Source: Actinomycetes bacterium
GTDB lineage: Bacteria > Actinomycetota > Thermoleophilia > BMS3ABIN01
NCBI GenBank assembly: GCA_021787775.1
Contig: JAJYLK010000003.1
Span: 1 to 15,134, forward strand
DNA length: 15,134 nt
Direction: 5' to 3'
The notes under the pieces were generated by a model. It was not told where the DNA came from. It saw only the letters and a list, made by a program, of their open reading frames with translations, and made no database searches. Both the position numbers and the translations under genes were made by a program. The first letter of the stretch is position 1, and the number at the start of each line of letters is the position of its first letter. This document shows positions 8,566 to 15,134 of this stretch, in pieces.

Positions 8566-9797
8566 ACCAGCGGCGCGTAGTCATAACCGGCATGGGCATC
8601 ATATCGCCGCTCGGGATCGGCGTCGATGAATACTGGCAGTCGCTTTCGACGGGCAGGTCCGGCGTCGGTCCGATTACCCAGTTCGATGCCAGCGGTTACA
8701 AGGTGCGCATCGCCGCGGAGGTCAAAGGCTTCGAGCCGACCGACTACGTGGACCGGAAAAGCGCCCGGCGGATGGACCGCTTCGCGCAGCTCTCGGTTGC
8801 CGCCGCCGGCATGGCGGCTGAAAACGCGGGCCTGGACGTGGCCGCCGATGCCGAGAATATCGGCGTCCTGGTGGCAAGCGGCATCGGTGGCGTCAAGACT
8901 TTTGAAAAGGAAACGGCGGTGCTGCTGGAGAAGGGCCCCGGCCGCATCAGTCCCTTCTTTATCCCCATGGAGATCGCCAACATGGCCTCTGCCCAGGTAT
9001 CGATACATCTGGGAGCGCGGGGGCCGGTCAGCACCGTCTGCACGGCCTGTTCCGCGGCGGCCAACGCCATCGGCGACGCCTTCGAAATCGTCAAGCGCGG
9101 CGCCGCCGACGTCATGCTTTCTGGCGGCAGCGAGGCCTCCATCAGCCCGGTAGGAATTGCCTCTTTCGCCCAGATGGGCGCGCTCTCGGCTCGCAACGAC
9201 GAGCCGGAGAGGGCCAGCCGGCCGTTCGACAGCGGCCGCGACGGCTTTGTGATGGGGGAAGGGTCGGCGATCCTGGTGCTGGAAGAGCGGGAGCGGGCCC
9301 TGGCGCGCGGCGCCCGCATCCTGGCCGAGGTGGTTGGTTACGGTATGACCGGGGACGCGTTTCACATGAGCCTGCCGGAGCCCAGCGGCGAGAACCAGGC
9401 GCGCGCGATGCTGGCGGCGCTGAAGGAGGCGGGGCTCAGATCGGCCGACATCGACTATATCAATGCTCACGGAACCTCCACGCCCCCGGGCGACAGGATC
9501 GAGACGCTCAGCATCAAGCTGGCGCTGGGCGACCATGCGGGCAAGGTGGCGGTGAGCTCCACCAAATCCATGATGGGGCACTGTCTGGGGGCATCCGGCG
9601 CCCTGGAGGCTGCCGCCTGCGTGCTGGCGATCGACAATGGCATAATCCCACCGACAATCAACCTTGAAAATCCCGACCCGGAATGTGATCTGGACTACGT
9701 GCCCAATAAGGCGCGCAGCCAGCAGGTCGAAGTGGCCGCCTCCAACTCCTTTGGGTTCGGCGGCCACAACGTGACCCTGATCTTCCGGGCCGTCTGA
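8562..9797 (+). CDS. fabF: 3-oxoacyl-ACP synthase II (FabF)
   Basis: FabF condenses acyl-ACP with malonyl-ACP in chain elongation. The 411-residue thiolase-fold protein has C163 (TACSAA), H303 (NAHGTSTP) and H340 (GHCLGASGA), the same numbering as E. coli FabF, so the active site is complete. The start ATG overlaps the fabG stop by 4 bases and is preceded by GGAGG (8548-8552) inside the end of fabG. In many bacteria acpP lies between fabG and fabF; here no room exists for it. Small deviations from the common motifs (PPGD for PLGD after NAHGTST, MMGHC for MTGHL) do not touch the catalytic residues. accD follows after 12 bases. Confidence 0.97.
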   Translation: MNQRRVVITGMGIISPLGIGVDEYWQSLSTGRSGVGPITQFDASGYKVRIAAEVKGFEPTDYVDRKSARRMDRFAQLSVAAAGMAAENAGLDVAADAENIGVLVASGIGGVKTFEKETAVLLEKGPGRISPFFIPMEIANMASAQVSIHLGARGPVSTVCTACSAAANAIGDAFEIVKRGAADVMLSGGSEASISPVGIASFAQMGALSARNDEPERASRPFDSGRDGFVMGEGSAILVLEERERALARGARILAEVVGYGMTGDAFHMSLPEPSGENQARAMLAALKEAGLRSADIDYINAHGTSTPPGDRIETLSIKLALGDHAGKVAVSSTKSMMGHCLGASGALEAAACVLAIDNGIIPPTINLENPDPECDLDYVPNKARSQQVEVAASNSFGFGGHNVTLIFRAV

Positions 9798-9809
9798 CGG
9801 AGGCCTCCG

Positions 9810-10760
9810 GTGGCGCGAGTCTCGGTTGACATCAGCCGCCGTGGCGGCGACAGCACTTTCGGGGGAGCCCAGAGCTGCCCCGCCTGCAAACAGCTGCTGA
9901 GCTCCGAGCAGCTGGAGGCGAACCTGCGCGTCTGCCCGGAGTGTGGCAACCATTTCCGTGTCGGTGCCCGCGAACGTGTCGCCCAGTTGGTAGATAGCGG
10001 CACCTGGAGCGAGATCGCCGGCAACCTGCGCTCCGCCGACCCGCTGGAATTCTTCGATCTCAGACCCTATCCCGAACGCATCGAGGAGGCCGAGTATGAA
10101 ACCGGCCTGGCCGAGGCGATGATCATTGGCACCTGCCGCATCCACAAGATGGACGTAGTGCTTGCGGTGATGGATTTCAGCTTTCTTGGCGGCAGCATGG
10201 GCAGTGTCGTCGGCGAGAAGTTCTGGCGCGCCGTCGAAACGGCGATTGACACGCACTTCCCCCTGGTGGCTGTCTGCGCTTCCGGGGGGGCGCGGATGCA
10301 GGAAGGCATCCTTTCGCTGCTGCAGATGGCAAAAACCACCTGCGCCGTAGAGTTGCTCGGCGGAGTGCCGGTGCCCTTCGTCACCGTATTGACACATCCG
10401 ACGACGGGTGGAGTCATGGCCAGCTTCGCCACGCTCGCCGACGTCATCATCGCCGAGCCGGGGGCGCTGCTTTGTTTTTCCGGCCCGCGGGTGATCGAGC
10501 AGACGATCAAGGAGAAGCTGCCGGATGACTTCGGCCGCGCCGAGTCCAATCTGGACCACGGCCAGGTGGACATGATCATCTCCCGCCTTGAACTCAAGGA
10601 CCGGCTGGTACAGATCCTGGGAATGCTGGAAGGAGGTGTCGCCTGTGCCCTTGAGCCCCTTTGGGAAGAAGAAGAAAGCCGTCCAGGACGAAGAGGGGCG
10701 TTTGCGCAAGCGCTTGACAGAATTAAGACGTTTGCCAACCCTTCCCGGCGTTCATCTTAA
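9810..10760 (+). CDS. accD: Acetyl-CoA carboxylase carboxyltransferase subunit beta
   Basis: AccD with AccA forms the carboxyltransferase that moves CO2 from biotin to acetyl-CoA, giving malonyl-CoA. A four-cysteine zinc ribbon lies at C23-X2-C26-X15-C42-X2-C45, as in E. coli AccD. The crotonase-like core follows, with ASGGARMQEG at 157-166 and TTGGV further on. The GTG at 9810 has a strong GGAGG (9799-9803) at 6-base spacing. The 316 residues are slightly longer than usual. The last 38 residues, rich in Glu and Arg, lie beyond the conserved core and are encoded in a 116-bp overlap with accA. The zinc-ribbon half and the CT half are both intact. accB and accC, which complete the carboxylase, are not in this window. 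Confidence 0.96.
   Translation: MARVSVDISRRGGDSTFGGAQSCPACKQLLSSEQLEANLRVCPECGNHFRVGARERVAQLVDSGTWSEIAGNLRSADPLEFFDLRPYPERIEEAEYETGLAEAMIIGTCRIHKMDVVLAVMDFSFLGGSMGSVVGEKFWRAVETAIDTHFPLVAVCASGGARMQEGILSLLQMAKTTCAVELLGGVPVPFVTVLTHPTTGGVMASFATLADVIIAEPGALLCFSGPRVIEQTIKEKLPDDFGRAESNLDHGQVDMIISRLELKDRLVQILGMLEGGVACALEPLWEEEESRPGRRGAFAQALDRIKTFANPSRRSS
10630..10636 (+). promoter_or_regulatory. accA: Shine-Dalgarno sequence of accA inside accD
   Basis: AAGGAGG, a near-perfect anti-16S complement, lies within the accD coding sequence 8 bases before a GTG at 10645 in the accA frame. No comparable site stands before other in-frame start codons. This decides the accA start and with it the 116-bp overlap. 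Confidence 0.8.
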
Positions 10761-11634
10761 AGACGAGATCGCGAAGATCAGCCACCGGCTGCTCGAACTC
10801 AACCGCAACCGCCAGCTCGACAAGGCGGTTTGGGACAAGGTTGAGCTGGCGCGCCATCCGAAGCGCCCTTATACGCTCGACTATATTCATCTCATGTTTC
10901 CAGGATTCATCGAGCTGCGCGGTGACCGCTGTTTTGGGGACGACCCCGCGATCGTCGGCGGCCTGGCGGCATACATGGGTCGCACGATCATGGTCATCGG
11001 CCACCAGAAGGGCCGCGACCTGGCGGCGCGGACCCGCCGCAACTTCGGCATGCCGCGCCCGGAGGGCTACCGCAAGGCTCAGCGGCTGATGAATCTGGCC
11101 GACAAGTTCGGCATCCCGGTTTTCACCATGATCGACACCCCTGGCGCGTTCCCGGGCGTGGCGGCGGAGGAGCGAGGGCAGGCCGGCGCGATCTCCCGCA
11201 GCCTGCTTTGCATGGCGCGCCTGGACGTTCCCACCGTTGCCCTCATCATCGGCGAAGGTGGCAGCGGCGGCGCCCTGGCCCTGGCGCTGGCCGACCGGGT
11301 GCTGATGCTGGAAAACTCTATTTATTCGGTTATATCGCCCGAGTCATGCGCCGCCATCCTTTGGAAGGATGCCGGTGAAGCGCACCTGGCGGCACAGACA
11401 CTGAAACTGACCTCTTTGAACCTGGTCGAACTCGGAGCTGTAGACGGTGTCCTGCCGGAACCGCGCGGCGGCGCGCACCGGGACCACGAAGCGGCTGCGG
11501 AAATCGTGAAGGACGCGCTCGAGGACAGCCTGCGCGAGCTGGAAGCGATCCATCCACGGGTGCGCAGGCAGGAGCGGTTTCAAAAGTTCAGGCGGATGGG
11601 TGTGTGGAAGGAAAACGGGATGACGCTGTTCTGA
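10645..11634 (+). CDS. accA: Acetyl-CoA carboxylase carboxyltransferase subunit alpha
   Basis: AccA is the partner of AccD in the carboxyltransferase component of acetyl-CoA carboxylase. The GTG at 10645 (329 residues) is placed by the strong upstream AAGGAGG and gives the usual family length. The coiled N-terminal region (LPGVHLKDEIAKISHRLLEL) leads into the signature ARHPKRPYTLDYI. GHQKGRD, IDTPGAFPG and the oxyanion-type GEGGSGG (203-209) follow. The in-frame alternative GTG at 10636 overlaps the Shine-Dalgarno site and is unlikely. The first 38 codons overlap accD in another frame, which should couple the synthesis of the two subunits that assemble together. This is the last gene of the fab-acc operon; only 36 bases separate it from the convergent gene on the other strand, and no strong terminator is visible there. 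Confidence 0.95.
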   Translation: MPLSPFGKKKKAVQDEEGRLRKRLTELRRLPTLPGVHLKDEIAKISHRLLELNRNRQLDKAVWDKVELARHPKRPYTLDYIHLMFPGFIELRGDRCFGDDPAIVGGLAAYMGRTIMVIGHQKGRDLAARTRRNFGMPRPEGYRKAQRLMNLADKFGIPVFTMIDTPGAFPGVAAEERGQAGAISRSLLCMARLDVPTVALIIGEGGSGGALALALADRVLMLENSIYSVISPESCAAILWKDAGEAHLAAQTLKLTSLNLVELGAVDGVLPEPRGGAHRDHEAAAEIVKDALEDSLRELEAIHPRVRRQERFQKFRRMGVWKENGMTLF

Positions 11635-11670
11635 GCCGGGGGTTGCCGGCGGCGGACTTAAGTGCCCGTG

Positions 11671-12153
11671 TCAGACCGGCCGGTTGTCAGCCTCGTTCTC
11701 GCGGTACTTGTGATAGGCGAAATAGCCGGCGACCTGGCCGGCGATAAGGGCATCGCCGTAGCGGCTCAGGGCCGCGATCGCCTTGCGGAGCTCCGCCGCG
11801 TCCCCGCTTGAGTCCGCCTCGATGCAGTTGAAGACAGTCTCCTCGAGGGCGGCGCGAAAAGCCATGGCGTTTGTCACAAGATCCGGCAGGCAGAAGCCGA
11901 CAGCAGTGCGGCGGAAGGCATCATCCTGGGCGGCCTCGCGGGCGCGGTGAAGGATGTCCCGCTGTTCATAATCCTCCACCCCCATCATCTCTACCGCGAG
12001 GTTAAGCAGCGAAGTCGCCACGGCGCGGCCCATTGGCGTATTGAGCATCTGCTCGTAGTCTTCCGCCACGTGCCCATGGAAAGACTTGAGCCAGAGCTGC
12101 AATATCTCTTCGTGATTCTCCCTCAGTGCGTTTGCGAGTGTGAGTGAAATCAT
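11671..12153 (-). CDS. Small all-helical protein, possibly an RsbRD-N-like sensor domain
   Basis: A 160-residue protein, predicted from composition to be almost wholly alpha-helical and soluble, with no signal peptide, membrane segment or metal-binding motif. The pattern EEILQLWLKSF near the N-terminus, then PMGRAVATSLLNLAVEMM, a LPDLVTNAMAFRAALEETVF helix and a C-terminal helix resembles the RsbRD N-terminal family (PF14361). Those domains occur as sensory modules of stressosome and kinase proteins. The resemblance is from memory and weak. Here the domain would stand alone, without a STAS or kinase part. No Shine-Dalgarno site precedes the ATG, but TATCCT stands 7 bases upstream, consistent with a leaderless message. 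It lies 100 bases after larB on the same strand and converges with accA. High-GC wobble codon use supports a real gene. Confidence 0.75.
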   Translation of the reverse strand: MISLTLANALRENHEEILQLWLKSFHGHVAEDYEQMLNTPMGRAVATSLLNLAVEMMGVEDYEQRDILHRAREAAQDDAFRRTAVGFCLPDLVTNAMAFRAALEETVFNCIEADSSGDAAELRKAIAALSRYGDALIAGQVAGYFAYHKYRENEADNRPV

Positions 12154-12160
12154 AGACAGA

Positions 12161-12166
12161 AGGATA
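12161..12166 (-). promoter_or_regulatory. Possible -10 element for a leaderless transcript of the small helical gene
   Basis: On the minus strand TATCCT ends 7 bases before the ATG at 12153, which would put the transcription start at or next to the A of the ATG. No Shine-Dalgarno site and no clear -35 are present. The same geometry is seen before the amidohydrolase gene. Confidence 0.3.
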
Positions 12167-12253
12167 GTTTGCCGGCCTGTTTTGTGTATCGGTGCCCGGC
12201 AGAGGTTCTTTACCGCTTTTGCGGGATTATTTCGAGGATTTCCGCAGGCGGCG

Positions 12254-13024
12254 CTAGCGGCCGGCGGCGCGGTTGGCGATCAGCGCGGCGGTGGCGCCCG
12301 CACCGACGCCGTTGTCGATATTGACGACGACCAGTCCGGGGCAGCAGCTCTGCAGCATCGCCAGCAGCGCGGTCACACCGCCGCCGCCCAGCCCGTAGCC
12401 GGTGGATGTCGGCAGGCCGATCACGGGCACCGGCATCATTCCCGCCACGACGGAAGGCAGTGCGCCCTCCATGCCGGCGGCCACCACGACCGCGGCCACT
12501 TCGGCTTCGATCATCGCCCTCAGCGGAGCCACCAGCCGGTGCACGCCCGCCACGCCGACGTCATAGGCGCTGAGCACCTCGCAGCCCATCTCCTCGGCGA
12601 TGATGCGCGCCTGTTCCGAAGCGGGGACATCGGCGGTTCCCGCGGACAGGATGCCGATTTTGCCGCCGGCCGGCGCGGGGGCGCTATCGGGTTGGCCGAG
12701 CACCAGCGTGCCGGCCTCGCGGCTGGTCACCGCCAGATGTTCGGGAAACCGTCGCTCCAGCTCGTTCCACTGCTCGTCCGAAAGCGAGGCGGCGATGGCG
12801 CGGCCGGTCCGGTCCAGCAGACTCTCGCAGATTTCGACCAGCTGTGTCACGGTCTTGCCAGGGGCGAAGATGACCTCGGGCACTCCCTTGCGGGCATGGC
12901 GCCCGGTATCGAGCTGGGCGAACTCGCCAACCGGCAGGATGCCGGACAGCGACAGCTGCGACTGCGCCTCTTCCAGGCTGATTTCGCCGGCGACCAGCCG
13001 GCTCAGTACTTCACGGATGTTCAT
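12254..13024 (-). CDS. larB: Nickel-pincer cofactor biosynthesis protein LarB
   Basis: LarB carboxylates nicotinic acid adenine dinucleotide at C5 and hydrolyses its phosphoanhydride, giving the dicarboxylated mononucleotide used by LarE and LarC to make the nickel-pincer cofactor of lactate racemase and relatives. The 256 residues match the family. The N-terminal helical part (VLSRLVAGEISLEEAQSQL) is followed by VPEVIFAPGKT. The PurE-like C-terminal domain then starts at GKIGILSAGTADVPASEQARI and includes VAGMEGALPSVVAG and GLPTSTGYGLGGGGVTALLAML. GGAGG lies 9 bases before the ATG, inside the upstream gene. Its ATG overlaps the amidohydrolase stop by 4 bases, so the two are co-translated. 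Neither larC nor larE is within the window, so these would have to be elsewhere. Confidence 0.92.
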   Translation of the reverse strand: MNIREVLSRLVAGEISLEEAQSQLSLSGILPVGEFAQLDTGRHARKGVPEVIFAPGKTVTQLVEICESLLDRTGRAIAASLSDEQWNELERRFPEHLAVTSREAGTLVLGQPDSAPAPAGGKIGILSAGTADVPASEQARIIAEEMGCEVLSAYDVGVAGVHRLVAPLRAMIEAEVAAVVVAAGMEGALPSVVAGMMPVPVIGLPTSTGYGLGGGGVTALLAMLQSCCPGLVVVNIDNGVGAGATAALIANRAAGR

Positions 13025-13866
13025 CGGCGGTCGCCTCCAAGCAGGGCAGCCGCATTGGCGCCCATGATGGCCTCGACCGCGGCGGGCTCGAGGCCGGCCG
13101 CTTCGAGGTCGCGCAGATAGCGCTCGGGCGAGATCAGCGGAAAGTCGCTGCCAAACAGGATCTTCTTCGCCCCGAGAATACGCGCTGCCACTCCATAGAT
13201 GTCGGCGTCATACAGGAACGGACTGGCGGCGCAGTCATAATAGACGTTGGCGAGCGCCGCATGCACGTCCCACATCTGTTCGTAAAAGGGTAGCCCGCCG
13301 CCCCAGTGCGCAAAAACCATCGTCAGATCCGGATTGGCGCTGGCAAAGGCCAAGCCCTTGTCGGGAGTGGCGGTTCCCTTGCCCGGATATTCGCGGCCCA
13401 GAGGCTCGCTCAGATGCACCAGCAGCGGGAGGCGGTGGTCGCCGGCGAAACCGGTCAGCGGCTCCAGCGATTCGGTGTCGGCCAGATCGAAACCGGCGCC
13501 GTCCGGCATCAGCTCCCCGATTCCCTTGAGGCCCAGCGACACCGCGCGCTCGAGCTCCCGGACAGCGCCGGACGCCAGCGGGGGAACCGTGGCAAAACCG
13601 GCGATGCGGTCCGGCCAGCGCCGCACCGCGTCTGCCACATATGTGTTGCATGCGGCGCAGACGTCGAGGCTCTCGAAGCCGAAGCCACAAACAACCGACA
13701 TGTCAATGCCGCACCGGTCCATCTCGGCGATCAGTTCCTCGGCAGTGGCCATCCGTGCCGTGGCGTCGCCGTAAAGCTGGCCGAACCAGTTCTCCTCAGC
13801 TGCCAGTTCGGCCCGCGATGCGATGATCTCCGGTGGAAAGATATGGGTGTGGAAGTCGACGATCAT
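13021..13866 (-). CDS. Metal-dependent amidohydrolase (amidohydrolase family 2, ACMSD-like TIM barrel)
   Basis: A 281-residue TIM-barrel hydrolase or decarboxylase of the amidohydrolase-2 family (PF04909). The metal site is complete: H6 and H8 (DFHTH), H151 (LLVHLSEP), H187 (FAHWGGG) and D241 (FGSDFP). The conserved PDRIAGFATVPP stretch is present at 85-96. The substrate is unknown; relatives act on aromatic carboxylates, lactones or amides. The ATG at 13866 is preferred because the family begins at the DFHTH strand; 23 further upstream codons are open but look non-coding. No Shine-Dalgarno site precedes it; TATACT ends 7 bases upstream, suggesting a leaderless transcript. Its stop overlaps the larB start (ATGA), which ties it to nickel-pincer cofactor synthesis by operon structure only. 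Confidence 0.9.
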   Translation of the reverse strand: MIVDFHTHIFPPEIIASRAELAAEENWFGQLYGDATARMATAEELIAEMDRCGIDMSVVCGFGFESLDVCAACNTYVADAVRRWPDRIAGFATVPPLASGAVRELERAVSLGLKGIGELMPDGAGFDLADTESLEPLTGFAGDHRLPLLVHLSEPLGREYPGKGTATPDKGLAFASANPDLTMVFAHWGGGLPFYEQMWDVHAALANVYYDCAASPFLYDADIYGVAARILGAKKILFGSDFPLISPERYLRDLEAAGLEPAAVEAIMGANAAALLGGDRR

Positions 13867-13873
13867 TTTGCCA

Positions 13874-13879
13874 AGTATA
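13874..13879 (-). promoter_or_regulatory. Predicted -10 element of the amidohydrolase-larB operon
   Basis: On the minus strand TATACT (five of six matches to TATAAT) ends 7 bases before the ATG at 13866. Transcription would begin at or beside the start codon, giving a leaderless message, which fits the lack of a Shine-Dalgarno site. No good -35 match is visible at 16-18 bases. Confidence 0.45.
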
Positions 13880-13946
13880 CCCGACACCGGGCGATGGCGG
13901 CGACATTGCGTCCGGCGGTGCTGCCATAATCTCACTTGTAGAATTT

Positions 13947-13974
13947 AGCGGCCCCGCTTTGTCGCGAGGCCGCT
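13947..13974 (-). terminator. Strong hairpin after the aldolase gene, possible terminator
   Basis: An 11-bp stem with one G-T pair (13947-13957 with 13964-13974) closes a 6-base loop, 45 bases after the aldolase stop and 80 bases before the amidohydrolase start. On the minus strand it is followed by AAATTCTAC, not a T-run, so it is not a standard intrinsic terminator. Together with the CCGCGG repeat pair near 13994-14010 it makes this 152-base gap highly structured. It probably marks the boundary between two transcription units. Confidence 0.45.
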
Positions 13975-14018
13975 CGATATCATGTTGCCGAGGCCGCGGA
14001 CGAGCCGCGGTCACAGTT

Positions 14019-14975
14019 CTAGACCCGCGCCTTGAAGTCCAGGCATTCGTTGCCCTCGTAGACCTTCAGCGCTTCCTCGACCGGGTAATCGGCCAGGGTG
14101 ATCGCGGAGATCGCGTCGCACATCCTGACCGCTTCCTCCAGCGGCTTCTGGTGGATGTTGCGGCCGGTGGCGTTGCCGATGGCGCCGCTGACGTGAATCT
14201 GGTCGTGCAGCCGCTGCAGAAAGGTACGCGCGTCGGTGGAAGAGCCGCCGGCAGCCACTACTCCCGTGCGGCCCGCTGCTACAACGGCCTCCTTGAAGAT
14301 CTCGCTCGATTCCTGGCCTTCCGCCTTCGGATAATTGACCTTGACGAAATCCGAGCCGAGCGTGAGCGCCACGCCGCAGGCGCCCGCGATCAGGTGCGGG
14401 TCCTTCTCATCGGCGACGTCCTTCCCGCGCGGATAGATCCACAGCACCGTGGGTAGTCCGTGCCGGTGGGAATCATTGACCACGCGGGCCGCTTGTTCCA
14501 GCATCTGCGGCTCGAAGGTGCTGCCCAGGTAGATGGTGTAGCCAACGGCGCGGATGTTGAGCCCCGAATCCTGCTTGAATTCAGCCACCCTGTCAACATC
14601 GAGCCAGAGGTTGCTGAATGGATCCATGGTAGCGGTCTTTACCAGGTTGGTCTTCGAATTCACTTTGACAAGATAGTCGACTTCGCGGTAGTCATTGCCG
14701 TAACGGGCGATCATGCCGATCTGGGTGGCGTACACGCCGATGGTGCTCTGCCGGGCGATGCGAAACATGTGCTCCGGGTCGGCATCGTCTTCCGGTATCC
14801 GCCCCAGCTCGTACTGGCCGACGAAATCCTTGTTGAGATGCTCCACCTTCTGGTCGCCGGCAAACAGCATCAGCCTGCCGGTGCCCTTGGTCATGGCCGT
14901 GTAGTTCTCTGCGTATTCGTCCCGCTTCGCATGCGGGACGTCGAGAGGTATCCGTACGTCCAATCCGTCTGCCAT
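14019..14975 (-). CDS. Archaeal-type class I fructose-bisphosphate aldolase (DhnA family)
   Basis: This 318-residue protein belongs to the DeoC/LacD/DhnA group of Schiff-base aldolases (COG1830), the class I type typical of archaea and some bacteria. Expected reaction: reversible cleavage of fructose 1,6-bisphosphate to dihydroxyacetone phosphate and glyceraldehyde 3-phosphate. The Schiff-base lysine is K212 in DFVKVNY. Y181 in WIYPRGK matches the proton donor tyrosine of the Thermoproteus enzyme, and GDQKVEH (40-46) and AAGGSST (241-247) fit the phosphate-binding strands. It is longer than the usual 260-280 residues, with extra sequence at the N-terminus and around 60-110. A strong AAAGGAG lies 7 bases before the ATG at 14975. 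Related ADH synthases (AroA') or ketofructose-phosphate synthases cannot be excluded by sequence alone. Confidence 0.85.
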   Translation of the reverse strand: MADGLDVRIPLDVPHAKRDEYAENYTAMTKGTGRLMLFAGDQKVEHLNKDFVGQYELGRIPEDDADPEHMFRIARQSTIGVYATQIGMIARYGNDYREVDYLVKVNSKTNLVKTATMDPFSNLWLDVDRVAEFKQDSGLNIRAVGYTIYLGSTFEPQMLEQAARVVNDSHRHGLPTVLWIYPRGKDVADEKDPHLIAGACGVALTLGSDFVKVNYPKAEGQESSEIFKEAVVAAGRTGVVAAGGSSTDARTFLQRLHDQIHVSGAIGNATGRNIHQKPLEEAVRMCDAISAITLADYPVEEALKVYEGNECLDFKARV

Positions 14976-15101
14976 AGCCGAACTCCTTTCAAACCCAAAT
15001 CTGTTGACTTTTTTGCCGGCGGCCTCGTGCCGGTCCTGACAGCGGCCTGGCGCAGACTCCCTGGCGCCGCCGCCCGTGTTATACCGAACGCCAATAAGGA
15101 T

Positions 15102-15122
15102 ATTTTATCCACCGGATAAAAT
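15102..15122. promoter_or_regulatory. AT-rich 9-3-9 dyad upstream of the aldolase gene, operator-like
   Basis: ATTTTATCC (15102-15110), ACC, GGATAAAAT (15114-15122) is a perfect 9-bp inverted repeat with a 3-base centre, 127 bases upstream of the aldolase ATG. On the minus strand it contains TAAAAT, a fair -10 match, but no -35 is evident. A repressor operator over a promoter is plausible. It could equally serve a divergent gene beyond the window's end. The rest of 14976-15101 holds the aldolase ribosome site and a GC-rich leader without any gene. Confidence 0.45.
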
Positions 15123-15134
15123 CCAACGGCGGGC

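Noticed and set aside
11635..11684. GCCGG/CCGGC hairpin (11635-11650) and ACCGGCCGGT palindrome (11675-11684) as a bidirectional terminator between accA and the convergent gene.
   Set aside because: The stems are short, there is no T-run on either strand, and the second lies inside the coding end of the convergent gene.
12140..13120. A 326-codon plus-strand ORF opposite larB.
   Set aside because: larB on the minus strand has clear family motifs, a ribosome site and coupling to its neighbour; the plus-strand frame is its shadow.
13867..13935. A 23-codon upstream extension of the amidohydrolase reading frame.
   Set aside because: The family begins at the DFHTH metal-binding strand, the extra residues are unlike it, and the extension would run through the predicted -10 element.
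15001..15040. A T-run beside a GC-rich inverted repeat upstream of the aldolase gene, as an intrinsic terminator.
   Set aside because: The T-run precedes the hairpin on the plus strand and reads as A's after it on the minus strand, so the order is wrong for termination in either direction.

Overview
The window is 15.1 kb of high-GC bacterial chromosome, dense in housekeeping genes and without tRNA, rRNA, CRISPR or an intact transposase gene that I can see. The organism cannot be named from this sequence. It is a high-GC bacterium with adjacent gyrB and gyrA. Its GyrB carries the long TOPRIM-domain insert usual in Gram-negative bacteria. It has a FabK-type enoyl reductase and an archaeal-type class I aldolase, and several genes use GTG or TTG starts. 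Two minus-strand genes look leaderless, a habit common in Actinobacteria and Deinococcus-like lineages. These signals point in different directions and fit an uncultured or deep-branching lineage.

Left block (1-4166, plus strand): the 3' part of gyrB, then a 94-bp palindromic element with perfect 22-bp terminal arms starting GGGGACAC, then complete gyrA and a textbook intrinsic terminator. The terminator's T-run overlaps the -35 region of the next promoter.

Central block (4163-11634, plus strand): one compact type II fatty acid synthesis operon, fabZ-fabH-fabK-fabD-fabG-fabF-accD-accA. AccA and AccD form the carboxyltransferase half of acetyl-CoA carboxylase and make malonyl-CoA. FabD loads malonate on ACP, FabH starts the chain, and FabF, FabG, FabZ and FabK carry out elongation. 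All the key catalytic residues checked are present. The acyl carrier protein gene, often found between fabG and fabF, is absent, because fabG and fabF overlap by 4 bp. accD and accA overlap by 116 bp in different frames.

Right block (11671-14975, minus strand, convergent with the fab operon): in transcription order, an archaeal-type class I fructose-bisphosphate aldolase, a hairpin, a metal-dependent amidohydrolase whose stop codon overlaps the start of larB (nickel-pincer cofactor synthesis), and a small all-helical protein that may be an RsbRD-N-like sensor domain. The last 159 bases hold the aldolase leader and an AT-rich 9-3-9 dyad that looks like an operator.

I do not see a clearly new multi-gene system. 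The items most worth a second look are the gyrB-gyrA palindromic element, the accD/accA overlap, the terminator-promoter overlap, the amidohydrolase-larB coupling and the leaderless-start geometry.
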